Below are positions 10,534 to 21,847 of a DNA stretch of 64,000 nt, piece after piece. The DNA lies in the NCBI GenBank assembly GCA_031216915.1, contig CM062296.1, forward strand, positions 661,975,838 to 662,039,837, given 5' to 3'. The first letter of the stretch is position 1; every line of letters starts with the position of its first letter. A program made the position numbers and the translations under genes. Source of the stretch: Pictodentalium vernedei (lineage: Eukaryota > Mollusca > Scaphopoda > Dentaliida > Dentaliidae). A model generated the notes under the pieces. That model saw only the letters and a list, made by a program, of their open reading frames with translations. It was not told the origin of the DNA and made no database searches.

Positions 10534-12200
10534 TTGCTTGCCATTTTGCGGAAGGGTATCATATTCGCGAGAAACTGGACAGCAGTCACTGAAGATCAGT
10601 GGGTGAGAAGTGTAGTCTCGGACGGGCTACAGCTATCATTCCGAGCGACACCTCCACTAACAAGATGTCTGCGTTGGTCAGATCTTCCGTCAGATCCTTT
10701 CAAAAGAGAGTCTCTCCTAGCGGAGGCACAGGCTCTATATTAAAGGAAGCAATAGAGGTCGCCGAGAATCAGGATTCTCAGGGTTTTTACAGTCACCTGT
10801 TCCTCATTCTGAAGCCAGATGGCTCGTTCCGATCAGTAATAGACTTGAGATGGATAAACAAGCTTATCGTGGCTCCAAATTTCTATATGGGGACCATTCG
10901 GTCGGTAAGAGTGAGCATTCGAGTGAACGACTAGGCGGCAAGCATAGATCTAAGGATGCGTACTTTCATGTCCTGGTACATCCGGCATTCAGAAAGTACC
11001 TGAGGTTCGCTGTACAAGGGAAGGTGTATCAGAGCAATGTGCTTTGGTCTGAACCTGGTTCCCTGGGCTTTCACTCGAATAATGAACTCGGTAATGTCCT
11101 ACTTCGCTAATGTCCTACTTCCGAGCTCATTCTTCTGCGGTAACGTCGGCTTACTTGCCCGACATTCTTCAGAGATACGACTACAGAATTATTCTTCAGA
11201 ACGATGTTCAGAGTCTGCTTCTTTTGTTCCGATGTCTCGGTTTCATCGTAAACTAGAAAAAGTCGGATATAGCTCCGTCCAAGTCATTCACTCACTTGGG
11301 AATGAGCTTCGAGACTCTCAACAATCTGGTTCGTCAGCCGTTACCCAGAGCGAAATTTGTCAATTGTTATGCTCGCTTTTGTCTACACTCAGACGCATTA
11401 ACGGCAAAGGAATTCATGTGACTGATGGGGCTGTGTACATCGGCTTCAGATCTTTTTCCGACAAGCTGCATGCGTCCTCTCCAGATATTCTTTACTCGGA
11501 ACTGGAGTGTGATTGATGACACATTCGCTCAAAACCACTATTGTTTTTACGGACCTGGTAAAACGGGTTCAGATTTGGGCAGATATTCAGTGGTTAACTC
11601 AGGGAGTTCTGCCGCAGCTGCCGGATCCGGCTTTCATGATGACGGATGCAAGTCAGATGGGTTGGGCCGCGACCCTAAGTCCCGCAGACTTGAGGTGTCA
11701 GGGTCTTTGGGACCCTCGGTTCCTAGAGAAGCTCGTAACATCAAAGAGATGAGGTTAATTTGGTTAGCGCTACAACATTGGATTCACATAATAGTGGACG
11801 TCTATGTTCAAATTTTGTCGGATAATTCGACAGTAGTAGCTTACATCAGGAACCAAGGCAACGCTCATTCAATGCCATTATGCGAATTAACGGAGAATAT
11901 TCTCCTATACGTCATGAATCATCATGTTTCATCTTTCTGTCCGACATATACCGCGTCGTCTGAATGTTCCAGCAGACTCGCTCTCTCGGAAAGGTCGCCT
12001 GTTGCCATTGGACCGTACTCTCAACAAGCGAATATTCAGGCAGATTTGCTACCAATGGGATTGTTCCATGATAGATCTGTTTGCGACCCACCTGAACAAT
12101 CAGTTACCGACGTTCGTGCCGCCATGCAAAGATCATCGAGTGTACACAGTAGACGCTTGGTTGATCTCATGGGACGGAATGATAGGATAGGATTGATTTA
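10534..12200 (+). pseudogene. Reverse transcriptase-RNase H remnant of DIRS G
   Basis: RT blocks: LFLILKPDGSFRSVIDL near 10800, FHVLVHPAFRKYLRFAVQGK near 10965 and CFGLNLVPWAFTRIMNSVM near 11040. At the YLDD position the DNA reads 'gcttacttgcccgac', giving YLPD, so the first catalytic Asp is Pro. The RNase H part keeps MMTDASQMGWA near 11635 and LSDNSTVVAYIRNQG near 11815 with the Asp intact, then shifts frame near 11935. Frameshifts lie between almost every block, so the enzyme is inactive. Confidence 0.8.
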
Positions 12201-12429
12201 GCATATTCTGTTTAGTTCAAACAGTCTCGTTGCAAAATCCTGATAGTAGCACCTCTGTAGTCACAGAAACCTTGGATCAATCTTCTCAAGTGTCTGTTAT
12301 GGAACGTTCCCTGGAAGCTTCCTCCATGAGAGGACCTTCTTTATCAGGGGAACTATTTGTTCTTCACGTCCTTCTCCGCCATTATGGAGTTGGTCAGACA
12401 TGAGGGAGCCTTGCGGTTTCTATACTATT

Positions 12430-13500
12430 TGATGATGAACACCAGAACGATTCAAGTTATGCCAGTGAAGGGGGTTTGTTATGATTTCAGCCCCCCCCCC
12501 CCCCCCCCCCCCAACACCGCCAATGTGTTAAGAGGCGTTTACCGGGCAAGACGTAGTTTTCTTCCCGTAAGCCTCCTATGAATTTAAGTACATACATGCA
12601 TTTCATGACTATTCGATTGGCGGCTGGGTCGTGTTCTATGGCGACCTTATGGGCACATCCACTTTCTAGTTGGTTGTTTTCCTGTGGTTGTTCGTCCATA
12701 TGTCATATACGAGCATGTGATTCATCGTCAATAAATTACTAGCCTTGGGGTATCTGGGAGGCTGTTTAGTCAGTTAACTGGTATTCAGATGATTACATGC
12801 GGGATTTCAATGTTCACGTGCATAATAATCAGATTATTAGGCAGACGTATTATTGTATGTTATGAACCTTAGAAACTGTGAATTATTTCGGGGGAGGTCC
12901 GTGGCGAGTCTGTTAATCATAGCTTGATCCATTTCCAGATCCAGGTTTCTATTAATGGCGGTACCCAATCGAATACATCTTGTCTCCACTCTCGTATATT
13001 CGCATGTTTTCCAGGAACATAGATATCGGATAGAACACATCTAGGAGTGTTATTTACTGGAATTTATTGTACACCTGAATGGGGTCGCCTGTGGGTTACC
13101 TTGGACATGTGTTTACTCTCCAGAGATCGTCCATTGTGATTCTATTGGACATGTGTATGTTATATATTATATAATCGTTTTTCGACATATCTGCGTATGT
13201 CGACTCTGGTATACGTTACGAGCGGGCGATATTAATTACCGGGATCGCCGCTATAGCCTTAGCTTCTGAAGTGGCGTTAAGCACCAATTTATTAATAATA
13301 ATTAATAAAGATTCCTTAAAAAAAGGGGGGGGGGGGGGTGGGGTGATTGTTTTACCTCTCCTCCAGCTTGATAAGTATGTAACTATGAGTGAAGCTGTTT
13401 TGTCTGTAGATTATATCCTGGATACAGCTTGTGTTTATTGTTTTTGACGTATGTTTGTGGGGGATAGCCTCTCTTTCTCAAATACGCCATCCTAATTTTT
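12430..13500 (+). other. Segment in place of the YR gene in DIRS G, including C22 and G13 tracts
   Basis: After the RNase H region this copy does not carry the recombinase seen in E. It has about 1 kb of other sequence, collinear with F (35780-36890 on minus). Homopolymers lie at 12491-12512 (C) and about 13326-13338 (G). I find no domain motif in it; short frames are not shared between G and F without shifts. Its origin is unknown: a captured fragment, a replaced 3' module or a very diverged region. Confidence 0.5.
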
Positions 13501-13529
13501 GGGGCTTAGTCCGGACTAGCCTTAAAAAA

Positions 13530-13635
13530 TTGGGTTCAAAGTTTGTGTTTGGCCCTTGATAACTTTGAGTTAGCACCAACTAAGTCTGGGCCATTGGTAA
13601 GTATAAAAAATATACAAATTACTTTAAATTTAGAA
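13530..13635 (+). repeat. Right terminal repeat remnant of DIRS G
   Basis: Contains 'gtttgtgtttggcccttgat', 'gagttagcacc' and 'tctgggccattggtaagtat', the outer right ITR of group 2. The inner ITR half with the GC-rich palindrome is deleted. The exact end is uncertain by about 15 bp. Confidence 0.7.
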
Positions 13636-13981
13636 ATTTTAATGCTGTAGGTAATAGGAAAAAAATTTAGAAGTCTTCTCCAAAAGGTTTTCTCCAGAAG
13701 TTTGTATATTTCATGTTTAACATCTTTACGAAGATGAATAACATGTTTCTTTATCATGATTTTGGCTTTGTGACACATTCTGCTTTGGTTTAATAGGCTC
13801 CTGTAACTATAGCCTGGGTTGTCTAATGTGCTCTGCACAAGCATAAATAATTGGCTACACTTGATTTTATAATTGTCTTGTGTCTGCGCAAATATCATAT
13901 GCAGTGTGTGTCAGTTTCTTCTGCATGCTGTTTGGAGGACATGTATCTTGCTGTTGCATAACTATTCTTGTTGTTTTACAG
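13636..13981 (+). other. WDR82 intron sequence before the first visible exon
   Basis: AT-rich unique sequence with no repeat recognised. It ends in a pyrimidine-rich tract and acceptor 'ttcttgttgttttacag'. Confidence 0.6.
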
Positions 13982-14051
13982 GGTCATACTAATAACAAAG
14001 GAATACCTCTAGAAGCATCATTGAGTCCAGACTCACAGTTTGTCTTTTGTG
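13982..14051 (+). CDS. WDR82: WDR82 (Swd2-like WD40 protein), internal exon
   Basis: A 70-nt exon between acceptor 'ttttacag' and donor 'gtaagt'. It encodes GHTNNKGIPLEASLSPDSQF followed by VFC and the first base of a Gly codon. This matches the penultimate WD40 region of animal WDR82, where human has LEASFTPDSQF; that comparison is from memory. WDR82 bridges the Set1A/B COMPASS complex to Ser5-phosphorylated RNA polymerase II and is also part of the PP1-PTW phosphatase complex, both nuclear. The exon ends in phase 1, and the exon at 43028 supplies the other two bases, giving FVFC-GSTDGR. The upstream exons are not in the window or were not recognised. Confidence 0.85.
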
Positions 14052-14179
14052 GTAAGTCTTCATTTACTTTTATTCCAATCTTAAATTTTTTATTAGCTCA
14101 CCTGAACAAAGCACAAGGGGGGCTTTAGTGGTCACTTTAACTTCAGTGCAATTTGAGGTATATTCTTTAAAAAACTTAT
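14052..14179 (+). other. Start of the large WDR82 intron, with a relic hairpin-head repeat
   Basis: Begins at the donor 'gtaagtcttc'. At 14095-14140 'attagctcacctgaacaaag' resembles the AGCTCA-type head found on the tandem-repeat elements of this window, but no array follows. Confidence 0.5.
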
Positions 14180-14330
14180 ATTTTATACAACAACCAAATT
14201 TTGCCCTCCAATCCCCCAAATTTGCATGCAAAACCAAACATTTTATGTCCTATCTGGTCCTCCATACTTTTGCGAACTGCACATGCGCAGTATCCAGGAA
14301 GACACCGAAATTGGTGCCAACCATCATTCT
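14180..14330 (+). repeat. Left terminal repeat of DIRS E, internally deleted
   Basis: Starts 'attttatacaacaacca', which matches the left end predicted from the E ICR. It then jumps to 'aattttgccctccaatcccc', skipping the outer block present in F. Its palindrome is degraded to GCACATGCGCAG. Confidence 0.7.
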
Positions 14331-14621
14331 TTGTTTGGCCCTCCAGTCAGTAACAACAGACTGACATCTGTGCTTTTAAATCTCAGTTTTAATGATGCCA
14401 GACACAAATCAATGGTAGAATTGGTGGATCCAAGGACATAATTGGATGATGGAAGGGAACAACGGTGGTTGGAAACATTCAGGGCTGTAACTTTATAATT
14501 TTTATCTAAATTATTTCATGTTTCCCAATTTCGGCACCTGGGCCTGACTTCATCATTCTTGCTAATGATTTTTCCACTGTTTGTTAAGTGTTCCTTCCCT
14601 ATCCTTCCTTGAAGCCCCCCC

Positions 14622-14654
<33 letters not shown>

Positions 14655-15245
14655 AGTTAAACTCCCAACCTTTTGTCTTATTTTATTGAAATTTTTTTTA
14701 TAAATTTCTTGGGAGTTTGACGTGTTACACAGAATGTTTATTCTGTATATTCCCATGGTTGCATCCTTACCCTAGGGGTGTTTAGGCATTTTGGGTCATG
14801 CATCTTACATCCAATGTATCATTTTTTCTTCTGAAGAAGATCTTGCTTTACATCGGATAGTTCAAAATCTGTTACTGACTTCGGGCCTCTTTATTCAGTG
14901 CCTGGGGTCTTGTTTCCGGTTTTTCTTATGACGTTGTTTACATTGGCAACGTTGTATAAATATATGTAGTTTCCTATTTATTTCATGGTAGGATTGTTGT
15001 AAGATACATTTATAATATTCCGGTAGTGTAGCAAATTATTTTTTTGAATTTTGACACACTTAGGCTCTATCGGGATACCTTTGGGCTTGTCTTGTTCCCT
15101 TTGGGGCTCCTGTCAAAATTTTTCGAAAAATTTTTTTTTTTAAATTAATTTGTCGATTTATATTTTGAATGTATTTATTATGTATCTTTTTCATATATTT
15201 ATTGTGGAGTTGGTGGGAGTACTGTCGACTTTGTTTTGATTCATT
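14331..15245 (+). other. Leader of DIRS E, including a C32 tract
   Basis: Non-coding 5' region homologous to the leaders of A-D, G and F ('gacacacttaggctctatcg' near 15052). A run of C covers 14623-14654. No ribosomal or promoter signal can be assigned. Confidence 0.6.
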
Positions 15246-17340
15246 ATGAAAGCTTATTGCTCAAAATGCAAGGAGAGGAAGTCTTCCTCGAATTTACATG
15301 CTTGTTGCCTTGCTTGTAGTCAATGTACTCCCACTAATTCTTGTCCAACCTGTGTCGGATGGGATGACAAACGTTGGAGACGGATGTCATGGTACGTTGT
15401 TAGCAGTGAGATGCCAATGCTGGTCCTCTCGCCACAAAGTGAATCAAGTTTCTCAGTTTCTTTTTCAGAGGAACAAGGACATGGTGATGTTTACGTGATG
15501 CCTAGAGATAGTGTGCTACCATCGTCGTGCTCAGATGAGCAAACAGAGCTAGCTGCCAAGGTGCTCATGAATATTAGACAGGGCATAAAGCCACTAGCCG
15601 GTGGTTTTAGTCCCTTGTCACTAGCTAGCTTGACTGGTGAAACGTTACTCTGTCCGTGGGTACAGTGATGCTGGGTATGTCCGTTGGGGTCGATAGGAGT
15701 GGATTGGGTAGAGCGAGCACCTTACAACATAAACATGCTCACCCAGCGACGACAGAACAGAGGAAGAAGCCAGCAAGTACCGTGGAAAGTTCAGAGAGGT
15801 CTGAAAGGACCATGAGCGAGAGAGGTCCCTCTCTTTCCCAGCAGCATCTGGGGCCAGATGTTGTGATTAGAAAGTTGCGTGAGTCGGAGCATACGTCCAC
15901 ACCTTCCATCCGGAATGCTCCATATAGTTCGCAGCCGGCCTCGGCTGCAGTTACGGCTTCTACATGACTTCAGATATCCAGCCTGCATCACCGAGAAGGG
16001 ACCACTCATTGTCTGCGAAGTCAGACCATCTGGTAGCTAAGGAGACGAGGCCTCGTTTATCGGGACATCTGGAGAAAAGAGCCATCTCGGGCACACCTTC
16101 ACAGGAGCAGCAGGCGGCCAAGAAACAGAAGACTGCTGCTCCTCAAGCCTCCATTACAGACTTGCTGTCTCAGATTGTGCAGCTCATCGCAGCATCCCAG
16201 CAAGTGCAAGAGCAGCCTACGGCAGTCTCAGAACCTGTGTTGTCGGACAGTGCTGGGTCGGTCCAGTCATCTGCACGTTCAGATGCCGTAGACCGAGACT
16301 CACAACTGATTCAATCGGACGGTGAAAGGGATATGGAAGAAGATTACCCTTTCCGTTCGCAATAGCACATGGTTGTGATGGATTTAATCCATCAACACTA
16401 CCCTGAATTTGATCCGGCAAATCAGAATGATGCGACTACTAGAAAGAAACCGCTGGCGTCGTTGGAGGCAGACTTTATCCGGACAAAGGAAGAGGTCCTG
16501 TCTTTTCAGGTTCAGTCTTGACAGGTGTCGCAGGCCTTCGGCTATTTAGATGACGCCATATTCAAACTCTCCAGTGAGAAGAAGAAAGGCGGTTTCTTGA
16601 CATCATCTTCCATAAATTTACCGTTTCCTGGGCCATGTTCATTTAAAATGTCGGGGAAGATGTACAGAGAGTTCCTTTGCGTTTGGATGAACAGGCCGAG
16701 GATCTAGAGTTATCCTTGCCTGGATCATTCACAATTCACTCAGACACAATTGAGACGGCAATTTCTTCAAATAAAGGGAATTTGGACGCTATGTCTTATG
16801 CAGATCACCTTTCTAGAGCTGTGGCGCAACGTCTCAACGGGAAGGAATTTGAGGATGTTCGTACCTCTTTAAGAGTTCTTTCCAGGGCAGTTATGTTTAC
16901 CACGTATAACTCCACCTTAACAATGGCTAATTTGGAGTTAATGAGATGTGATGGTGCCAAGAGATGACAAGATGAAAAACTCTCTCCAGGTCGCTCTGGT
17001 CTCCGGACACACAATATTTGACGACAAGCTTTCATTGGTTTATGATCAAGCTACAAAGAAAGCATCTAATACTCTGCTTCTAAAGTCGGCGTCTTATTGA
17101 CCCGCGACAGGAGAAAAGAGTAAAGAAGGATGTCCCAGACAGAAATCATCTAAAGGGGACTCCTCACTAGTGTATAGGAAACCCTACTATAATTACTCTA
17201 GAGATCGTCAATACAGTGACTCGGGAAAGGGGCATAGGTCTGATCGAGACTACCGGTCAGATGCCCCTAAGACAATGGGTCGAGGCTCTTCACGAGATGG
17301 ATGTGGTTTCTCCTCCCGTAAGCCTCGCAGGTCCTACAGA
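15246..17340 (+). pseudogene. gag of DIRS E, broken
   Basis: The ATG at 15246 starts a cysteine-rich N-terminus: YCSKCKERKSSSNLHACC, then LACSQC and SCPTC. This is a CX2C...HX2CX2C...CX2C pattern of the kind seen at the start of DIRS gag proteins. The first frame stops at 15668. Later parts lie in other frames: a charged Ser/Pro-rich middle with KTAAPQASITDLLSQIVQLI near 16127, HQHYPEFDPANQNDATTRKK near 16395, a stop at about 16519 before QVSQAFGYLDDAIF, and LPGSFTIHSDTIETAISS near 16713. At least five lesions. The product would be the structural or nucleic-acid-binding protein. Confidence 0.8.
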
Positions 17341-17359
17341 TGATGGTCAAGACCTCTAT

Positions 17360-18180
17360 TGCTTGCCAGTTGGTGGAAGGTTATCAAGATTCGCAACAAA
17401 CTGGATAACAATTACGGAAGACCAGTGGGTGAGAAGTGTAGTCTCGGACGGCCTACAGCTAACATTCTGAGTGAAACCACCACTAACAAGGTGTGCGCGG
17501 TGGACAAATCTTCTGTCAAATCCTTGCAAAAGAGAGTCTCTCCTAGGGGAGGTACAGGCTCTCTTATCAAAGGAAGCAACAGAGGTCGTCGAGAATCAAA
17601 ATTCTGGAGGATTTTACAGTCACCTGTTCCTCGTATCGAAGCCAGATGGCTCGTTCTGACCGGTAATAGACTTGAGCTGGTTAAACAAGCTTATCGTAGG
17701 TCCAAAGTTCTATATGGAGGCCATTTGGTCGGTAAGGGCGGGCGAACAACTATGCGGCAAGCCTAGATCTAAAGGATGCGTACTTTCATGTCCTGGTACA
17801 TCCGGCATACTGAAAGTACCTGCGGTTCGCCGTGTAAGGGACAGTGTATCAGTTCCGAGCAATGTGCTTCGGTCTGAACCTGGCGCCCTGGGCTTTCACT
17901 CGAATAATGAACTCGGTAATGTCTCACTTCAGAGCTCATTGGTCTGCGGTGGCTTACTTGGATGACATTCTTCAGAGATACGGCAACAAAACTATTCTTC
18001 AGAACGATATTCAGAGTCTGCATCTTTTGCTCTGACGTCTTGGCTTCATCATAAATGAGAAGAAGTCAGATCTAGCTCCGTCGAAGTCGTTCATTCACTT
18101 GGGGATGAGCTTCGAGACTCACAACAATCTGGTTCGTCTGCCATTACCCAGAGCGAAATTAGACAGTTGTTATGGTCGCT
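17360..18180 (+). pseudogene. Reverse transcriptase domain of DIRS E, broken
   Basis: Conserved RT blocks in order: SHLFLVSKPDGSF near 17618, VIDLSWLNKLIV near 17663 (after an in-frame stop), LDLKDAYFHV near 17763, FRAMCFGLNLAPWAFTRIMN near 17852 and AYLDDIL with the catalytic YLDD near 17950. Then comes a thumb-like segment with HLGMSFETHNNLV near 18090. Catalytic Asp residues are retained, but stops lie at about 17657, 17836 and 18033, with frameshifts between. It would copy the element RNA into cDNA in an intact relative. Confidence 0.85.
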
Positions 18181-18990
18181 TTTTTCTACACTCAGACGCA
18201 TTAACAGCGAGGAAATTCATGCGACTGATGGGGTTGTGCGGAGCGGCTGCAGATCTTATTCCAATGGGTCGCTTGCGCACACGTCCCCTCCAGATATTCT
18301 TTACCCAGAACTGGAGTGTGAAGACGCATTCGATCGAGACCAGTATTGTTTTAACAGACCTGGTAAAACAAAGGGCCCAGATTTGGGCAGATCTTCATTG
18401 GTTAACTCAGGGAGTTCTGCAGCTGCCGTATCCGGCTTTCATGATTATGACGGATGCGAGTCAAACTGGTTGGGGTGTGACCCTGAGCCCGACAGACTCA
18501 AAGTGTCAGGGCCTTTGGAACTCTCGGTTCGTAGAGAAACACATAAACATCAAAGAGAGGATGTCAATATGGCTTGCGCTACAACATTGGATTCACATTA
18601 TAGCGGACGCTCATGTTCAGATATTGTCGGCCAACTCAACAGTAGTAGCGTATATCAGGAACCAGGGAGGCACTCATTCGATTCCGTTATGTGAACTAAC
18701 GGAAATAATTCTTCTGTATGTTGTGAATCATCATGTTCAACTATCGGTCCGTCATATACCGGGTCATCTGAATGTACTAGCAGACTCGCTCTCTCAGAAA
18801 GGTTGCCTGTTGCCATCGGAGTGGACACTCAACAAGTGGGTATTCAGACAGATTTGCTACCAGTGGGATCGACCCATGATAGATTTGTTCGCGACACACC
18901 TGAACAATCAGTTGCAGATGTACGTGTTGCCATGTCCAGACCATTGAGTGTGCACAGTAGACGCTCTGTCAATTTCATCTCATGGGACGG
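18099..18990 (+). pseudogene. RT thumb and RNase H domain of DIRS E
   Basis: The longest open stretch of the element, 282 codons to a stop at 18947. It contains MTDASQTGWG (first RNase H Asp), INIKERMSIWLALQHW (Glu), LSANSTVVAYIRNQGG and SVRHIPGHLNVLADSLS (final His/Asp region). In G the third motif is LSDNSTVVAY, so E has an Asp-to-Ala change at a metal-binding residue. Even this open stretch is therefore probably catalytically dead. It ends in PMIDLFATHLNNQL, typical of the end of DIRS RNase H. Confidence 0.85.
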
Positions 18991-19149
18991 AATGATAGGA
19001 TATGCGTATCCTCCAACTCCGTTGATTCAGCAGATTCAAAGATCAAACAGTCTCGTTGCAAAATTCTGCTAGTAGCATTTTTGTTGTGACAGAAACTGTG
19101 GATCAATCTTCTCAGGTGTCTGTTATGGGACGTTCCCCAGAAGCTTCCT

Positions 19150-20270
19150 CCGCGAAGGACCTTCTTTATCAGGGGAAGTCACATGCACTGTATCACAACC
19201 CAGAAGGTCTCAACCTTCACGTATTTCCGTTGTGCGGTCCTTCTTGCACGGCAAGCAATTTACAGGACGAGCAGTGGATGCAATTTCTAACTGCAGGAGG
19301 TCCTCCTCTTCATTGAATTACGCAGTGAAGTGGAAGGTTTTCTTCCGTTGGTGTAAGGATTAATCGATAGACGTCTATGATCCATCCATACCAGATATTG
19401 CCAACTTTCTGGTCTCCCTGTTTGACGTTCTCAAACTGCAGCCCGTCACTATTAAGGGCTATAGGTCTATGTTATCAGACACTTACGCTCATCATGATAA
19501 CTTGGCAATTGGATCTAATGCTTCATTATCCAAACTGGTTAGAAATTTCTCTATTAATAGACCAAGAACCCTCAGATTAATTCCTAAGTTGAATTTGGCT
19601 TGGGTTCTGTTGAAGCTTAAGGAAGCTCCGTTAGAGCCATTGGATGTTGTAGAGTTCCAATTCTTGACCTATAAAACAGCATTTCTCTTAGCCTTTGCAT
19701 TAGCTAGAAGAGTTAGTGAACTCCATGCTTTATCTGTTGATGAATCTCACTACCGTTGTGTTGGTAATACCATTACTTTAACTACAAAAGTGGGATTTTT
19801 GGCTAAGAACCAGACTCCAGATAAATGGCCTGAGCCTATTGCCATAAAGGCTCTGCCGTCTACAGACAACCGTAGACCTCTGCTGTGTCCAGTAAGGGCT
19901 ATGCGCATATATAAACATCGATCAGATTTTATAAGAAAAGGAAGAAAACGCTTCTTTCTTTTGCTAATTCCTAACAGAAGAGATATTTCTGTTCATTCTA
20001 TTGGTAGATGGATTCAGTTGGCAATACGCATTGCATATGAAAGTCTCTTCGGATCAGCGTTCTGTAAATAAGATATCAGCGCATGAAGTTAGAGCGCTGT
20101 CCACTTCTTGGGCTTATTCTAACAGTATAGCCATTACAGATCTCATGAAAGCTGCGTACTGGACACAGCCTTCTACATTTACCAAGTTTTACCTCCGAAA
20201 TTTAGAGTTCATCTCCGGTGGCCTTAGATGTTTAGGTCCTCTATCTGTTGTTCAGAACGTCATCCACTAA
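19150..20270 (+). pseudogene. Tyrosine recombinase of DIRS E, one stop and one frameshift
   Basis: N-terminal part with YAVKWKVFFRWCKD near 19320, then a TAA; IKGYRSMLSDTYAHHDN follows near 19454. The catalytic domain has the first Arg in FALARRVSELHALSVDES near 19695, PVRAMRIYKHRSDF near 19890 and SIGRWIQLAIRIAY near 20000. A frameshift lies near 20045. KISAHEVRALSTSWAYSN then gives the HXXR motif, followed by AAYWTQPSTFTKFYLRNL with the probable nucleophile Tyr near 20188. The R-HXXR-Y set identifies it as the integrase of YR retrotransposons. Only two lesions are obvious, so it is the best preserved gene of the element. Confidence 0.88.
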
Positions 20271-20573
20271 ATGATTACATCTATAGATATTTAGACAATC
20301 CATTCCAGCAGTGTCGCTGTTCTGCTGCCCTATTCGTTCTGTGGTCATGTACCTCAGAACAAGGGGGTGGGGGGCATTTTTTTCCCTTATGATCATCGCA
20401 CTTTATAGTGAAAAGCATACAGACAATCCTTGGACACTTTTAAATGAGTATAAAGAGTCTCATTCTCTGGACAGTCTTTATATTTTGGCTTCCCTTCACC
20501 GAATTAGCATAAGGGGTTATGCTGGCATTAAATGGAGAATTTTTTATGTAATGTTCAGTTACATTGTTGGTGT

Positions 20574-20610
20574 TATGTCTTTCTCGTTTCTCGCAAATGA
20601 GAAAGACATA
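20574..20610 (+). other. 3' stem-loop of DIRS E
   Basis: TATGTCTTTCTC pairs perfectly with GAGAAAGACATA, extended by GTTT/AAAT through one G-T pair, around a 5-nt loop. It matches the position of the A-D stem-loop, with two compensated base pairs. Confidence 0.8.
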
Positions 20611-20715
20611 TATAATTCCTTTCTCTCCTATTCTCCTGTAGGAGATATCCTTTATGAAGTGATTGAGTGATTGGATTTTCCTCTATGTCCTTGGCCCTCC
20701 AACCTGTTTACGATT

Positions 20716-20781
20716 CAGCAAGTCTGGGCCATTGGTTGTTGTGTAAAAATATTATAAATTCATAGTAATTTGTATATTTTT
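20716..20781 (+). other. ICR of DIRS E, first half
   Basis: 'agtctgggccattggttgtt' to 'catagtaatttgtatattttt' is the reverse complement of the right end joined to the left end of E. It is cut here by THE1 and continues at 33398. Confidence 0.8.
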
Positions 20782-20805
20782 AGCTCAACTTAGGCGAAGC
20801 CAAAT

Positions 20806-21847
20806 TAGGGCCCTGCGAATCGGGAAATTTATGTTCGAATCGAATCTCGAATCGAATCGGGACTGATGTCGACATCGAATCGAATCTCGAATCGAATCGG
20901 GATAAACTCGAGAAATAACTATAACTGGCATTATCATGTGCAGAAATGTCCGGAAAGCACTGCGAGAAGAGAGAGTTGACACAACTTGACAACTTGGCGT
21001 TGTTTTAATTTTCTTTCACGTTGAATGGCCATTCAGATGTTCACTTGACCCGACAATAAATTCAAGACATAAATATGGACAGAAATTAAGGTGTTACTGC
21101 CCAGAAACATTTGAGAAAAAACACTAAATTGAAACATGAGAATTAAAAGCACAAATGCAATACAAGTGGCACATTAATTCCCATGGGTTGAAGTCGGCTA
21201 CAGCCGCTAACTTCAGGTGCGTTAGCCTGGCTAAATACATGTACATCTTATAGGAACCTCATTACTGTAATGTTTGGTTGTTTTTGTATTATCAGGATTC
21301 GGGTCTTGTAGATTTCGGTCCGTTCTCAACTCAATAACTCAGTATACATCAAAAGCAGCGAAGGCGTTAAACTGTGTTAGTTTCTGCATTATCTAACTCG
21401 AATATTGACGCAGTGCTCATTCACACAAATTGCTTTTACTTCATTCCAACTTCCAAGTACCAACGCCGAACAATGCAAAGAAACTAAAGAGATTTTCCTC
21501 CCACAGTTTTCTGACATAATAATGGAAGCGCTCCAGGTGACATGCCCCCATTATTGTGTTAGAAGATTCTGGGACTGGGAGCGGGGCTCAGGCCCATAGC
21601 TGGATATTTCGGTTGTATAGATGGGGCGTGAACAGGCTACAAGTTAAAACAGCTCCAATTTGCAAAAGTCACAAAATGAACGTTTAATTTCCCGTTCTAA
21701 AAACTCAAAATGAACATTGTCGAACACTGATTCATTTTCCTCGTTCCTTCGTTTGACTAACGAATCGGCAAACTATTCGAGATCGATATACGAATACCAA
21801 AGCGATGTCGACATCGAATCGAATACTCGAAGCTTCGCAGGGCCCTA
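20806..21847. mobile_element. Non-autonomous hAT element, 1042 bp, with 8-bp target duplication
   Basis: Terminal inverted repeats TAGGGCCCTGCGAA and TTCGCAGGGCCCTA. The flanking 8-bp direct repeat AGCCAAAT lies at 20798-20805 and 21848-21855, the hAT target-duplication size. Subterminal regions hold repeats of CGAATCGAATC (20834-20900 and near 21813). No transposase frame. Removing it restores a continuous THE1 head, 'gcgaagccaaatttgaggta'. Confidence 0.92.

Larger units (their letters stand above)
1181..13635 (+). mobile_element. DIRS-type retrotransposon G (group 2), 5'-truncated, interrupted by copy A
   Basis: Two blocks (1181-1551 and 8466-13635) align collinearly with the minus-strand element F and with E. 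Copy A separates them. At the junction the F sequence reads 'gtcagtttct' without interruption, whereas G has 'gtca' before A and 'tttct' after it. G carries gag, RT and RNase H remnants. The recombinase position holds a different segment of about 1 kb, shared with F. The left terminus is absent. A deletion just before the right ITR removed the ICR that F still has. All frames are broken, so this is a fossil copy. Confidence 0.8.
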
